DNA of 64,000 nt from Gammaproteobacteria bacterium UBA7310. Lineage in GTDB: Bacteria > Pseudomonadota > Gammaproteobacteria > Pseudomonadales > Ketobacteraceae. Shown here one piece after another: positions 51,884 through 61,500 of this stretch. How positions within the stretch are numbered: position 1 is the first letter of the stretch; every line of letters starts with the position of its first letter. The position numbers and the translations under genes were made by a program. Location of the stretch: NCBI GenBank assembly GCA_002471665.1, contig DKQK01000012.1:104367-168366 (forward strand), given 5' to 3'. The notes below the pieces were generated by a model. The model made no database searches, had not been told where the DNA came from, and saw nothing but the letters and a program-made list of their open reading frames with translations.

Positions 51884-52630
51884 CTACCAGGCAATATCCT
51901 CACCCCGCCAATCCCGATAGAGTCCGCTTTGTCCCGGTTTTATGCCATCACAGCATTGCGTCAGGTAAGTTGCTGCCCGTTGCGGGCTGAACAGTTTGTC
52001 CTCAGGCACCCGGCTTTGGAATGGCTTGGACAGGGGCGTGTCGACAGTGCCCGGATGGTAAGCCATCAGCGACACATTCTCCGCCCGCCGCTGATATTCA
52101 ATGGCGGCGGTTTTCACCAGCATATTGAGGGCGGCCTTGGACATACGGTAGCTGTACCAGCCGCCCAGTTGGTTGTCGTTGATGCTGCCCACCCTGGCGC
52201 TCAGCAGGGTGACCACACAATGCCTGGGGCCGCGCAGCAGGGTGGGCAGGCGCGCCAGCCACAGGGCCGGTACAATGGTGTTTGAATGCAGGATGCTTTG
52301 CAGGCAGCGCTCGCTCAGATCTTCCAGCCTTTTTTCCGGCAGCAGATCAGTGTTGTGCAGTTGCCCGTTGAACAGGTAAACCCGCTGCACACTGCCTTGA
52401 TAGGTCATCAGCTTGGCGCAGGTTGAGGCGATGTGTTGTTCACTGTAATCACAGGTTATCCAGTGCACGGCGGCGCCAGGTGTCGGCGCAGGCCGGCGGC
52501 TGATGGCGACAATGCGGCCGCCATCGGCCTCCGCGGCAAGCTGCCTGATAAGGGCACCGGCCAGTGTGCTGCCGGCGCCGATAATCAAGGTAGTGCGGTC
52601 TGTGTCATCCTTGGTTGCTGACCCGGCCAT
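51884..52630 (-). CDS. Short-chain dehydrogenase/reductase
   Basis: The 248-residue SDR has an N-terminal cofactor motif LIIGAGSTLAGALIR (a GxGxxxxG-like variant: GAGSTLAG), LFNGQLH at the NAG position, and the catalytic Tyr-x3-Lys in YSYRMSKAALN. Ser in LLSARVGSI completes the triad. It resembles the CsgA/C-factor group. The substrate is unknown. It starts 3 bp after the acyl-CoA dehydrogenase stop, so the two form an operon, hinting at an acyl or ketone substrate. Confidence 0.75.
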   Translation of the reverse strand: MAGSATKDDTDRTTLIIGAGSTLAGALIRQLAAEADGGRIVAISRRPAPTPGAAVHWITCDYSEQHIASTCAKLMTYQGSVQRVYLFNGQLHNTDLLPEKRLEDLSERCLQSILHSNTIVPALWLARLPTLLRGPRHCVVTLLSARVGSINDNQLGGWYSYRMSKAALNMLVKTAAIEYQRRAENVSLMAYHPGTVDTPLSKPFQSRVPEDKLFSPQRAATYLTQCCDGIKPGQSGLYRDWRGEDIAW

Positions 52631-52633
52631 CCA

Positions 52634-54409
52634 TCAGAACTCCTCGGCGCTAAAGGCCATCAGGTGATCCTTGCCGGCTTTGATGGTTTGCGTCAGAGCC
52701 TGCATTTCAGGCAGGATTTCCCGCAGGTACACGTCCCTGGTTTTGCTTTTGCTCCGCAGCACAGGGCGCTCATCGCCGTTGGCCATCAAGTCTTCCGCCA
52801 CCTGGGCGTTGCGCGCCAGTAAAAATCCCTGCACGGCAATTCCGAACAGTTTCAACAGGGGGGTGGCCGCTGCCGCAGCCTGCTCCCGATCCTGCAAGCC
52901 GTGCTGGGTCAACCAGCCCAGTGCATCCTGCAGCTGTGCGAGCGCTTTCTGCAGTGGCTGTTGAACCTGGGGCTCAGTGATGGATGTCAGCATGCCGCTG
53001 AGTTCTGTCAACAGCGCCTTGACAGCGCGGCCACCTCCCATGGGTAACTTGCGGCCGACGAAGTCCAGCGCCTGAATGCCGTTGGTGCCTTCATAAATAC
53101 GCGAGATCCGGCAGTCACGCAGCAGTTGTTCAATGCCCCAGTCCCGGGTGTAGCCGGACCCGCCCAGGGTTTGTACCGCCTGGTCGCAGATGTGGTAGCC
53201 GGTGTCGGTGAGGTGGGCCTTGACCACGGGTGTCAGCAGTTCCACCAGATCAGAGGCCTGTTCCCTGGCGGTGTCATCCTTGCTGCGTTCGCTGATGTCC
53301 AGTTGCAGGCCGACCCACATTGCCAGCGCTCTGCCGCCTTCCACCAGGGCTTTCTGGGTCAGTAGCATGCGCCGTACGTCCGGGTGAACCAGGATGGTGT
53401 CGGCGGGTTTGTCCGGCTCCTGAATGCCGGCCACGGAGCGCCCCTGAATCCGTTCCCGGGCAAAGCCCAGGGCGGTCTGATAGGCCGCATGCCCCAGCCC
53501 CAAACCCTGAACACCTACCATCAAGCGGGCGGAATTCATCATGGAGAACATATAGCGCAGGCCCTGATGGGGTTCGCCAATCAAATAGCCCTCCGCGTTT
53601 TCCAGGTTCATGAAACAGGTGGCTGAACCATTGATGCCCATTTTGTGTTCCAGGCCGCTGCAATAGATGCCGTTGCGCTCCCCGTTGGTGAGCCATTTGG
53701 GTACCAGAAAGAGCGAAATGCCTTTGGTTCCGGCCGGAGCATCGGGCAATTTTGCCAGCACCAGATGAATAATGTTCTCCGCCAGATCGTGTTCACCCCC
53801 GGTGATCCAGATTTTGGCGCCATTGATACGGTAGGTGTTGTGTTGATCCGGCTGGGGCTCGGCGCGGGTCTTGATCAGCCCCAGGTCGGTGCCGCACTGC
53901 GGCTCGGTGAGGCACATGGTGCCGGTCCATTGTCCGGCGATGAGTTTTTCCAGGTACTGGCTTTTCAGCACCTCGCTGGCATGCTGTTCCAGTGCCACGA
54001 TGGCGCCGTGTGTGAGGCCGAAGTACATGCTGAGGGATGTGTTGGTGGCGGCACACATTTCGTCGAAGGCCACCCCCAGAATCTTGGGTAAGCCCTGGCC
54101 GCCGTATTCGGTGGGTGCGGTCAGTGAGGGCCAGCCGTTGGCGACGAATTGTTGAAAGGGCTGCTGGTAGGCCTGTGGTGCGGTGACGGTGTGGGTGGCC
54201 GCGTCGTAGCGGCAGCCCTGCTGGTCGCCCTCCGCATTCGCCGGCAGCAGCACGCCACTGGCAAACTTCGCCATCTCACTCAGTACCGCTTCCGCCAGAT
54301 CCGGGCTGAATTCCTCGTAACCGGCCAAACCTGAATAGGTTTGGTGGGCTTGCATGACATCGAACAGTAGAAACGAGAAGTCTGCCAGCGGGGCTTCGTA
54401 TTGATTCAT
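52634..54409 (-). CDS. Acyl-CoA dehydrogenase, DmdC-like long form
   Basis: This 591-residue flavoenzyme is of the large class that has an extra C-terminal domain, like 3-methylmercaptopropionyl-CoA dehydrogenase (DmdC) and several FadE paralogues. TMCLTEPQCGTDLGLIKT (in part) is the FAD site and RISRIYEGTNGIQALD carries the catalytic Glu in YEG. It may act on DMSP-derived methylmercaptopropionyl-CoA or on ordinary fatty acyl-CoAs; no other dmd gene is next to it. AGGAG precedes the ATG. It is divergent from the MerR gene and co-transcribed with an SDR. Confidence 0.85.
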   Translation of the reverse strand: MNQYEAPLADFSFLLFDVMQAHQTYSGLAGYEEFSPDLAEAVLSEMAKFASGVLLPANAEGDQQGCRYDAATHTVTAPQAYQQPFQQFVANGWPSLTAPTEYGGQGLPKILGVAFDEMCAATNTSLSMYFGLTHGAIVALEQHASEVLKSQYLEKLIAGQWTGTMCLTEPQCGTDLGLIKTRAEPQPDQHNTYRINGAKIWITGGEHDLAENIIHLVLAKLPDAPAGTKGISLFLVPKWLTNGERNGIYCSGLEHKMGINGSATCFMNLENAEGYLIGEPHQGLRYMFSMMNSARLMVGVQGLGLGHAAYQTALGFARERIQGRSVAGIQEPDKPADTILVHPDVRRMLLTQKALVEGGRALAMWVGLQLDISERSKDDTAREQASDLVELLTPVVKAHLTDTGYHICDQAVQTLGGSGYTRDWGIEQLLRDCRISRIYEGTNGIQALDFVGRKLPMGGGRAVKALLTELSGMLTSITEPQVQQPLQKALAQLQDALGWLTQHGLQDREQAAAAATPLLKLFGIAVQGFLLARNAQVAEDLMANGDERPVLRSKSKTRDVYLREILPEMQALTQTIKAGKDHLMAFSAEEF

Positions 54410-54427
54410 GGTGTTACTCCTGCTTAG

Positions 54428-54473
54428 TTGTCAATGTATTGTTCTTGACAATAGCTGACATAATGGCTTTAAT
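54428..54473 (+). promoter_or_regulatory. MerR promoter overlapping an inverted repeat
   Basis: TTGTCAA (54428-54434) and TTGACAA (54445-54451) are exact inverted repeats with a 10-nt gap. The right arm provides a perfect -35 TTGACA, followed 17 bp later by TTTAAT (54468-54473), one base off a -10 box, for the merR gene. A dimer bound here would overlap the -35 and could autoregulate merR and affect the divergent acyl-CoA dehydrogenase. Confidence 0.55.
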
Positions 54474-54550
54474 TGAAATGTGTCTAGGTAGTATCTATTA
54501 TTTGTTTTGTTGTTGTCTTATTTGTGGTGATTAATCCAGGAGATAAACCC

Positions 54551-55495
54551 ATGAAACAGTATCGAATCGGCGCCGTTGCGAAGTTAACTGGCTTGACCGT
54601 GCACAATCTGCGGGTCTGGGAGAAGCGTCACAATGCGGTGGACACGGAGCGTACTGAAAGCGGGCGCCGCGTTTACAGCGAGGCGGCACTGCGCCGGCTC
54701 AAATTGCTGAAGGCCTGTGTTGATAACGGTCTGGCCATCAGTTCAGTGGCGGACATGAGTGACAGCGAATTGAAAGAGACCCTCTCAGAGTTCGGGGCGG
54801 CCACCGTCAAGCCGGCTGCCGCAAAACGGGATTACAAAGTCTGTCTGGTGGGGGCGGAACTGATGCCCAGTCTGGAGCAGATGGTGCTGCAGTATCTGAA
54901 TCTGCAGGGGCTGGAGCGTCATGCCAGTGTCGCGGAATTCAAGCAGGTGTACAGCGCCGGGCACTATGATCTGGTGATGCTCGACGTGCCTTCTTTCAAC
55001 GCAGCCGAAGCCAGGGAACTGGGCGCGTTTGTCAAATCACTGGCGGCCGGCAGTGTGGTGCTGTTTTATCGCTTTGCCCGGCAGCAGGACGTGAGCTACC
55101 TGCGAACGCTGGGGGTGCGCACCATGAAAGCACCGGTGGACAGGAATGATTTGCACAGCCTGTTGAGCGACGTGGTCAACGTTGAGGGTAAGAGCGCCAA
55201 GATTCTTCCCATGCGGCGCGCACCCTCACGCCAGTTCACTGATCACGCGTTGAATAAAGCGGCAAACCTGTCTTCCAGTATTGAGTGCGAGTGCCCCCAC
55301 CACATGGCTGAAGTCATCAAGAGTCTGGTGGCGTTCGAGAATTACAGTGCTCAATGTGAAAACAAGGACAAGGCATCTGAAGATTTGCACCGGCACATCC
55401 ATCTTCGTACCGCTGAAGCGCGGCAAATCATGGAATCATTGCTGCAATCCGTTTTGGAGCAGGAAGGTATTGATCTCAGCCTGGTAGAAGCCTGA
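54551..55495 (+). CDS. MerR-type regulator with degenerate B12-binding-like domain
   Basis: The 314-residue protein opens with a MerR helix-turn-helix (YRIGAVAKLTGLTVHNLRVWEKRH, in part). A Rossmann-like domain follows (about 90-210: VCLVGAELMPSLEQMV, DLVMLDVPSF, GSVVLFYRFA), then a helical tail. The layout recalls LitR/CarH light-sensing repressors, but the cobalamin signature DxHxxG is missing, so B12/light sensing is doubtful. It is convergent with the sigma-factor gene, overlapping by 20 bp, near a photolyase, as LitR genes often are. ATG 54551 follows AGGAGAT. Confidence 0.75.
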   Translation: MKQYRIGAVAKLTGLTVHNLRVWEKRHNAVDTERTESGRRVYSEAALRRLKLLKACVDNGLAISSVADMSDSELKETLSEFGAATVKPAAAKRDYKVCLVGAELMPSLEQMVLQYLNLQGLERHASVAEFKQVYSAGHYDLVMLDVPSFNAAEARELGAFVKSLAAGSVVLFYRFARQQDVSYLRTLGVRTMKAPVDRNDLHSLLSDVVNVEGKSAKILPMRRAPSRQFTDHALNKAANLSSSIECECPHHMAEVIKSLVAFENYSAQCENKDKASEDLHRHIHLRTAEARQIMESLLQSVLEQEGIDLSLVEA

Positions 55496-56726
55496 GTTTT
55501 TCCAGCGCCTCTTCCAGAATCTGTCGTACCCGCTCGCGACTGACGCCGATCTGTGGGGCGATTTCGTTGAGTGAGTATGGCTGATGATGGCCGATGCCGT
55601 ACTTCAGGCGCACAATGGTGGCCTCCCTGTCACTGAGCCGATCAAGATAGGATTGAATCCGACGCTGCTGCTGCGCGATGGCGGTGGCAGAGTCCGGGTC
55701 GGCTTGCTGCCAGTCGTAACTTAACTCGTCCAGCAGGGTTTTCTGGCCATCGTCGAACAGCGGGGTGTCAGCAGAGATACAGAGGTTGGACAAGGAACGC
55801 AGATCCTGAATTTTTTTGCGGCTAAAGCCGGTTTCCCGCTGGATATCCGCTGGCGTGGCATTGCGGCCGGCACGGCTGCGGTGGGCCTGCATGAAAGCGT
55901 ACATACGGTTGACCTGATGGTTGATGTGGGTGGGGTAGCGGATCAGGGAGCGCTGTTTGGCGATTGCCTGACGCATGGCCTGTTGAATCCACCAGAATGC
56001 ATAGGTTGAAAAGCGCACGCCCACCTGGGCATCAAACTTGATGGCGGCGCGCAGCAGGCCCAGGATCCCTTCCTGCACCAGATCGTCGAATTCCATGCCT
56101 TTATCGCGGTGCCGTTTTGCCAGGTGGTAGACCAGGCGCACATTGCATTCCACCAGTTGATTGCGAACGTCATAAAGCTTATGCAGGGTGTGCACCAGGT
56201 CTGAATGTGTGGCCTCCGTGGTGCCCTGTGCAACATTCTCTGCCTGCTGCAGTATGAAATCCCGGTTTATGTCAATGTGATCGAACAGGTGTATCAACCG
56301 CTGCAGCAGCGCCTGCTCCCGGGCTGGCTCCGCTAAGCACTGCCGGCACAGTTGCCAGTGATCGTGGGTGGTGATGATGGCGTCCAGGGTAACCTTTAAC
56401 TCCGGCTGCCTGCTGGCCTGCGCCGGCCATTCTTCAGCTTGGATCTGATCCAGCAGTGTTGCCAGGCGTTCGCTGTTGCCGGCCAATTGTTGCTGTAATC
56501 GGCGGAAGCAATCCCGCAGGCTAGTGGCCAGTGCCTGTTCCTGCCGGGCATCCAGTAGTGGGTGGTCGGCAATGTTGCCACGGGATGGATTTTCTGTTGT
56601 CACCTCGATTTCTTCATCCACTGTTTGTTCCCACTGTTCCTGATCAAACAGCAGAGCCGTATTGGGGGGATGTATGGCCTCATCGTCCGGGTTGGCCGAC
56701 ACATCAATATGACTCCATCGAAACAT
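55476..56726 (-). CDS. Sigma-70 family factor (group 2/3-like)
   Basis: The 416-residue protein has sigma region 2 (NVRLVYHLAKRHRDKGMEFDDLVQEGILGLLRAAIKFD, in part; FSTYAFWWIQQAMRQAI), region 3 (FSRKKIQDLRSL) and region 4 (LSDREATIVRLKYGIG, APQIGVSRERVRQILEEAL). About 190 N-terminal residues are divergent and acidic, without a clear region 1.1. It resembles RpoS-like alternative factors rather than the housekeeping RpoD. GTG 56732 is possible, but ATG 56726 is chosen. The neighbours (MerR regulator, photolyase) suggest a light- or stress-response role. Confidence 0.82.
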   Translation of the reverse strand: MFRWSHIDVSANPDDEAIHPPNTALLFDQEQWEQTVDEEIEVTTENPSRGNIADHPLLDARQEQALATSLRDCFRRLQQQLAGNSERLATLLDQIQAEEWPAQASRQPELKVTLDAIITTHDHWQLCRQCLAEPAREQALLQRLIHLFDHIDINRDFILQQAENVAQGTTEATHSDLVHTLHKLYDVRNQLVECNVRLVYHLAKRHRDKGMEFDDLVQEGILGLLRAAIKFDAQVGVRFSTYAFWWIQQAMRQAIAKQRSLIRYPTHINHQVNRMYAFMQAHRSRAGRNATPADIQRETGFSRKKIQDLRSLSNLCISADTPLFDDGQKTLLDELSYDWQQADPDSATAIAQQQRRIQSYLDRLSDREATIVRLKYGIGHHQPYSLNEIAPQIGVSRERVRQILEEALEKLRLLPG

Positions 56727-56828
56727 AGTCACCTACCTTGTTGCGTTGTCTGAAACTTTGAACGCCCGGGTGGGTAAAAGTTTGCGGCCGGTTCCGGTGT
56801 CTACGATCTGTTGAGCCTGGCTGTGTTG

Positions 56829-58361
56829 TTACAGCTCGTCCAGTCGCTGCAGCAGTTGTTCGGCGTGCTGCAGGCTGCGGGCACGCTTTTCCGCATCCAT
56901 TTTGTCAAAGGTTCGGTAGATCATGTTCATTCGGGGATTGCCCTCGAAGGCGGTGCGATGACGTTGCATGAAGTGCCAGTACAGGCTGTTGAAGGGGCAG
57001 CTGTCCGCTTCTGAGGCGGTTTTTACGTTGTAGTCACAATGTTGGCAATAGTCGGACATTTTGTGGATGTAATTGCCGGACGCCGCATAGGGTTTGCTGC
57101 CCAGATAGCCGCCGTCAGCGTGCATCACCATGCCCAGGGTATTGGGCAATTCCACCCAATCGTATGCATCCACGTACACCGCCAGGTACCATTGGCAGAT
57201 TTCCCTGGGGACAATGCCGGCCAGCAGCGCGAAGTTGCCGGTGATCATCAGACGCTGTATGTGATGGGCATAGCCATGCTCAAAGGTGTTTTTAAAACAT
57301 TGCGCCATGCACTGCATTCGGGTTTCACCGCTCCAATAATAGTGGGGCAGCGGCCGTTGATTGTGCTGACTGTTCAAATGGGCGTAATCGGGCATGTTCA
57401 GCCAGTAGATGCCGCGCACGTATTCGCGCCAGCCGATGATCTGACGGATAAAGCCTTCCACTGCGTTGAGCGGAGCGCGGCCTTCTTGGTAGGCGGTCTG
57501 GGCGGCTTCACACACCTGCAGCGGTTCCAGCAGGCCGGCGTTCAGATAAGGGGAGAGCAGGCTGTGAAACAGGGCGTGCTCATGCATGAGCATGGCATCC
57601 TGAAAATCGCCGTACCAGGGCAGCCGGAATTCAATGAAATGGTCGAGGGCGGCCCGGGCCTGCTGGCCGGTGGTGGCCCAGTTAAAGGGTTGCAGTTTTC
57701 CCGGATGATCGCTGAAATGCGATGCCACACACTCCAGCACCGATTTATCGATGTCGTCCCGCGTGAACGCAGGCAGGGGTGGTATCGGTGGTTCTCCACG
57801 GTAGGGTTGGCGATTGCGCTGATCAAAATTCCATTGGCCACCTTCCGGTTGGGTGGCACTTCGCATCAGCAGGCCGGTGCGCTTGCGCATCTCCCGGTAG
57901 AAGTATTCCATACGCAGTTGTTTGCGTTGGCCGGCCCAATGCTTAAATTCCTCCAGCGACGCCAGAAACCGGTTGTCGTCCAGCACCCGCACCGCACAGG
58001 GCAACACCCGGGGCCACAGCTGGTCAATGTCATGTTGTAAGCGGTATTCCCCGCAGTGGGTGATCACCAGGCTGTCTGCCGGGTTGTGCTTGAGTGTGTC
58101 CTGCACCACATCAAGCAGTGTCCGTTCTGGTGTAGCGGGATCGTAGTGCTGGTATATGACGTTCCAGCCCTCGTCCCGTCGTTCGGCGGCGAAATGCCGC
58201 ATGGCGCTGAAGATGAACGCTATTTTTTGCTGGTGGTGGGCAACGTATCGGGCCTCCGCGCCCACTTCCGCCAGCAGCAGGCAATCCCGCTGCCGATCCA
58301 GTTGTGCCAGGGTCGCAAGCCCCGGGGAAAGCTGGTCTCCCAGTATTAAGCCGATTTTCAT
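56829..58361 (-). CDS. phrB: FeS-type (6-4) photolyase / bacterial cryptochrome
   Basis: This 510-residue protein belongs to the FeS-BCP group, known for PhrB and CryB, which repair (6-4) photoproducts or act as light receptors. It starts KIGLILGDQLSPGL, the group's N-terminal signature, and has WREYVRGIYW and HHIQRLMITGNFALL around the FAD pocket. Cysteines in CMAQC and YCQHC...SCPFNSLYW include the four expected [4Fe-4S] ligands. ATG 58361 is used; GTG 58370 is possible. It lies downstream of no gene on its strand and is divergent from nifJ. Confidence 0.92.
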   Translation of the reverse strand: MKIGLILGDQLSPGLATLAQLDRQRDCLLLAEVGAEARYVAHHQQKIAFIFSAMRHFAAERRDEGWNVIYQHYDPATPERTLLDVVQDTLKHNPADSLVITHCGEYRLQHDIDQLWPRVLPCAVRVLDDNRFLASLEEFKHWAGQRKQLRMEYFYREMRKRTGLLMRSATQPEGGQWNFDQRNRQPYRGEPPIPPLPAFTRDDIDKSVLECVASHFSDHPGKLQPFNWATTGQQARAALDHFIEFRLPWYGDFQDAMLMHEHALFHSLLSPYLNAGLLEPLQVCEAAQTAYQEGRAPLNAVEGFIRQIIGWREYVRGIYWLNMPDYAHLNSQHNQRPLPHYYWSGETRMQCMAQCFKNTFEHGYAHHIQRLMITGNFALLAGIVPREICQWYLAVYVDAYDWVELPNTLGMVMHADGGYLGSKPYAASGNYIHKMSDYCQHCDYNVKTASEADSCPFNSLYWHFMQRHRTAFEGNPRMNMIYRTFDKMDAEKRARSLQHAEQLLQRLDEL

Positions 58362-58569
58362 CTTAGCCACAAAATTGGGTTGGTTTTAAACATCCTAGGC
58401 AGATTCCCCAACGGGCACCAGAATGCTTCACGCATCTCCAGTAATTGTCTAGCTGTGGGCTCCGTTCCACGGTGAAAACCCTTGCCACCCTTGTTCCAGA
58501 TCAATTCATGGCCCGGGTAGCCGTGCAACAGTGATGCTCTCGGTGCCCTGACCCTGCGGAGAGACTGCA

Positions 58570-61500
58570 ATGCCGGACACAGCAAGCCACTTCCTGACCA
58601 TTGATGGGAATGAGGCGGTGGCCCTGATTGCCCATAAAACCAACGAAGTTATCGCCATTTATCCGATCACCCCTGCCTCCCCCATGGGGGAGCACGCGGA
58701 TGCCTGGTCGGCCCAGGGCCGCCCCAATATTTTTGGCTCGGTGCCTCAGATCATTGAGATGCAGAGTGAAGCGGGCGCCGCCGGAGCCATCCATGGTGCG
58801 CTGCAGGGGGGCACGCTCGCCACCACCTTCACCGCGTCCCAGGGGCTGCTGTTGATGCTGCCCAATATGTACAAGATTGCAGGGGAGCTGACTCCCACGG
58901 TGTTTCACATTGCCGCGCGTTCGGTTGCGGCGCAGGCCCTGTCGATTTTTGCCGATCACAGCGACGTGATGTCCGCCCGTGGCACCGGTTTTGCGATGGT
59001 GGCATCCAATTCCGTGCAGGAAGCCCACGACATGGCGCTGATCACCCAGGCTGCCACGCTCAACAGTCGCATCCCGGTACTGCATTTCTTTGATGGCTTT
59101 CGCACGTCCCACGAAGTGGCGAAAATACACAGCATTGAGGATTCGGTTATTGCCGCCATGATCGATGGCGATGCGGTGCAAGCTCATCGCCGGCGGGCGC
59201 TGTCGCCGGAACACCCGGTTATTCGGGGCACATCGCAGAATCCCGATGTCTTTTTCCAGGCCAGGGAAACTGTCAACCCCTACTACCAGCAGTTCCCGGC
59301 CATCCTGCAACAGGCCATGGATCAGTTTGCCGACCTGACCGGCCGGGCCTACCGACTGTTTGACTATGAAGGCGCCAGCGATGCCGAGCGTGTGATCATT
59401 GTGATGGGGTGCGGCGCTGAAACCGTGGCCGAAACCGTCAGCGGATTGCTGGCCAAAGGTGAGAAAGTGGGCGTATTGAAGCCGCGACTCTATCGGCCGT
59501 TTGACGGCACAGCCTTACTGGCCGCTCTGCCCACCACCACCCGAGCCATTGCCGTACTGGACCGAACCAAGGAGCCCGGTGCTGAGGGTGATCCCCTGTA
59601 TAAGGATGTGGCCACAGCGGTGCTGGATGCGGCGGGGGCGGGCAGGTTGCCATTCGCCCAGGTGCCACGGGTGGTGGGCGGCCGCTTCGGCTTGTCTTCC
59701 AAGGAGTTCACACCGGGCATGGTGTGCTCGGTGTTTGACAATTTACACAGTCTTTCTCCCCGCAATCATTTCACCGTGGGCATTGTGGATGATGTCACGC
59801 ACTCCAGCCTGCCCTGGGAGGAGCGCAACGCGCCGGCGCAGAACAGCAAGCCCTTTGAATGCCTGTTCTATGGCCTGGGCTCTGACGGAACCGTCAGCGC
59901 CAACAAGAACAGCATCAAAATAATCGGGGATTGCACCGATCTGCATGCCCAGGGCTACTTTGTCTACGACTCCAAAAAATCCGGTGCGGTAACCGTGTCC
60001 CACCTGCGTTTTGGTCAACAGCCGATCCGCTCAGCCTATCTTATCGGGGATGACCGCGCCCGCTACGTGGGCTGTCACCAGACGATATTTCTGGAGAAGT
60101 TCGATATGTTGAAAAAGGCCGCACAGGAGGCGGTCTTTGTGCTCAACACCTCGCTTTCGCAAGATCAGGTCTGGCAATCCTTACCGCGCTCCGCCCAACA
60201 GCAGATGCTGCAGAAAAATATCAGTCTGTACATCATTGATGCCTATGAGGTTGCCCGGCAGAGTGGTATGGGGCGGCGTATCAATACGGTGATGCAAACC
60301 TGTTTCTTTGCGATATCAGGGGTTCTGCCCAGGGCGGAGGCAATACAGCAGATCAAAGCCTCGGTGGAGAAAACCTATGGTCGCAAAGGCCGTGATATCA
60401 CCCGCCGCAATTTCGAAGCCATTGATAATACGCTGGCCGCCTTGATCAAAGTGCCGTTGCCCGCTGAAGTTAGCTCCAGCCAGGAAATACAGGAGGTGGG
60501 TGCGGCGCAAACTGATCCGTTCCTGAAGAACGTTACCGCAGAAATCATCGCCGGGCGTGGTGATCGGATACCGGTAAGCCTGTTGCCGGCGGATGGCACT
60601 TATCCCACCGGTACCGCGAAAATCGAAAAGCGAAATATCGGCCTGGAAATCCCGGTGTGGGATGAGCAACTCTGCACCCATTGCGGCAAGTGCGCGTTCG
60701 TCTGCCCCCATGGGGTGATTCGCAGCAAGGCGTTCCCCGCTGCCGCGGCCAAGGATGCGCCCGCCACGTTCAAGCAGGTCCAGATTAAGGGTAAGGATTA
60801 TCCCCAGGGCACGCACATCAGTTATCAGGTGGCACCGGAGGACTGCACCGGTTGTTCTTTGTGTGTTGACATCTGCCCCATACGGGATAAAAGCAACGCC
60901 AGCCACAAGGCATTGAATATGGCTGCGATCGGGCCGTTAAAGGAACAGGAAAAACTCAACTGGGATTACTTTCTTGGATTGCCCGACATGGATCGGAGCG
61001 AGGTGAAAGTCAACACCATGAAAGGCTCCATGTTGCTGGAACCACTGTTTGAATTTTCCGGCGCCTGTTCCGGCTGCGGGGAAACGCCTTACATCAAATT
61101 GGCCAGCCAGTTGTTTGGTGATCGTATGGTGGTTGCCAATGCCACCGGCTGTTCATCGATTTACGGCGGTAACCTGCCCACCACGCCCTGGACAAAAAAC
61201 GCCGAGGGCCGTGGGCCCGCATGGAATAATTCCCTGTTTGAAGACAATGCCGAGTTCGGCCTGGGTATCAGAGCCGCGTACGATCAGCAGCGCTTGATTG
61301 CGGAGGATTGCCTGCGGCAGCTGGCGCATACATTGGAACCAAGTCTGGTTGAGGCTGTGTTGAACAGCCCCCAGAGCAATGAGGCAGAGATTCATGAGCA
61401 GCGGCAGCGGGTGGCGGCCATTCGTGACCGGTTGAATAACGTCGGTGAACCCGCTGCGCGCCAACTGGAGCCGGTGCTGGATGCGTTGTGCCGTAAAAGC

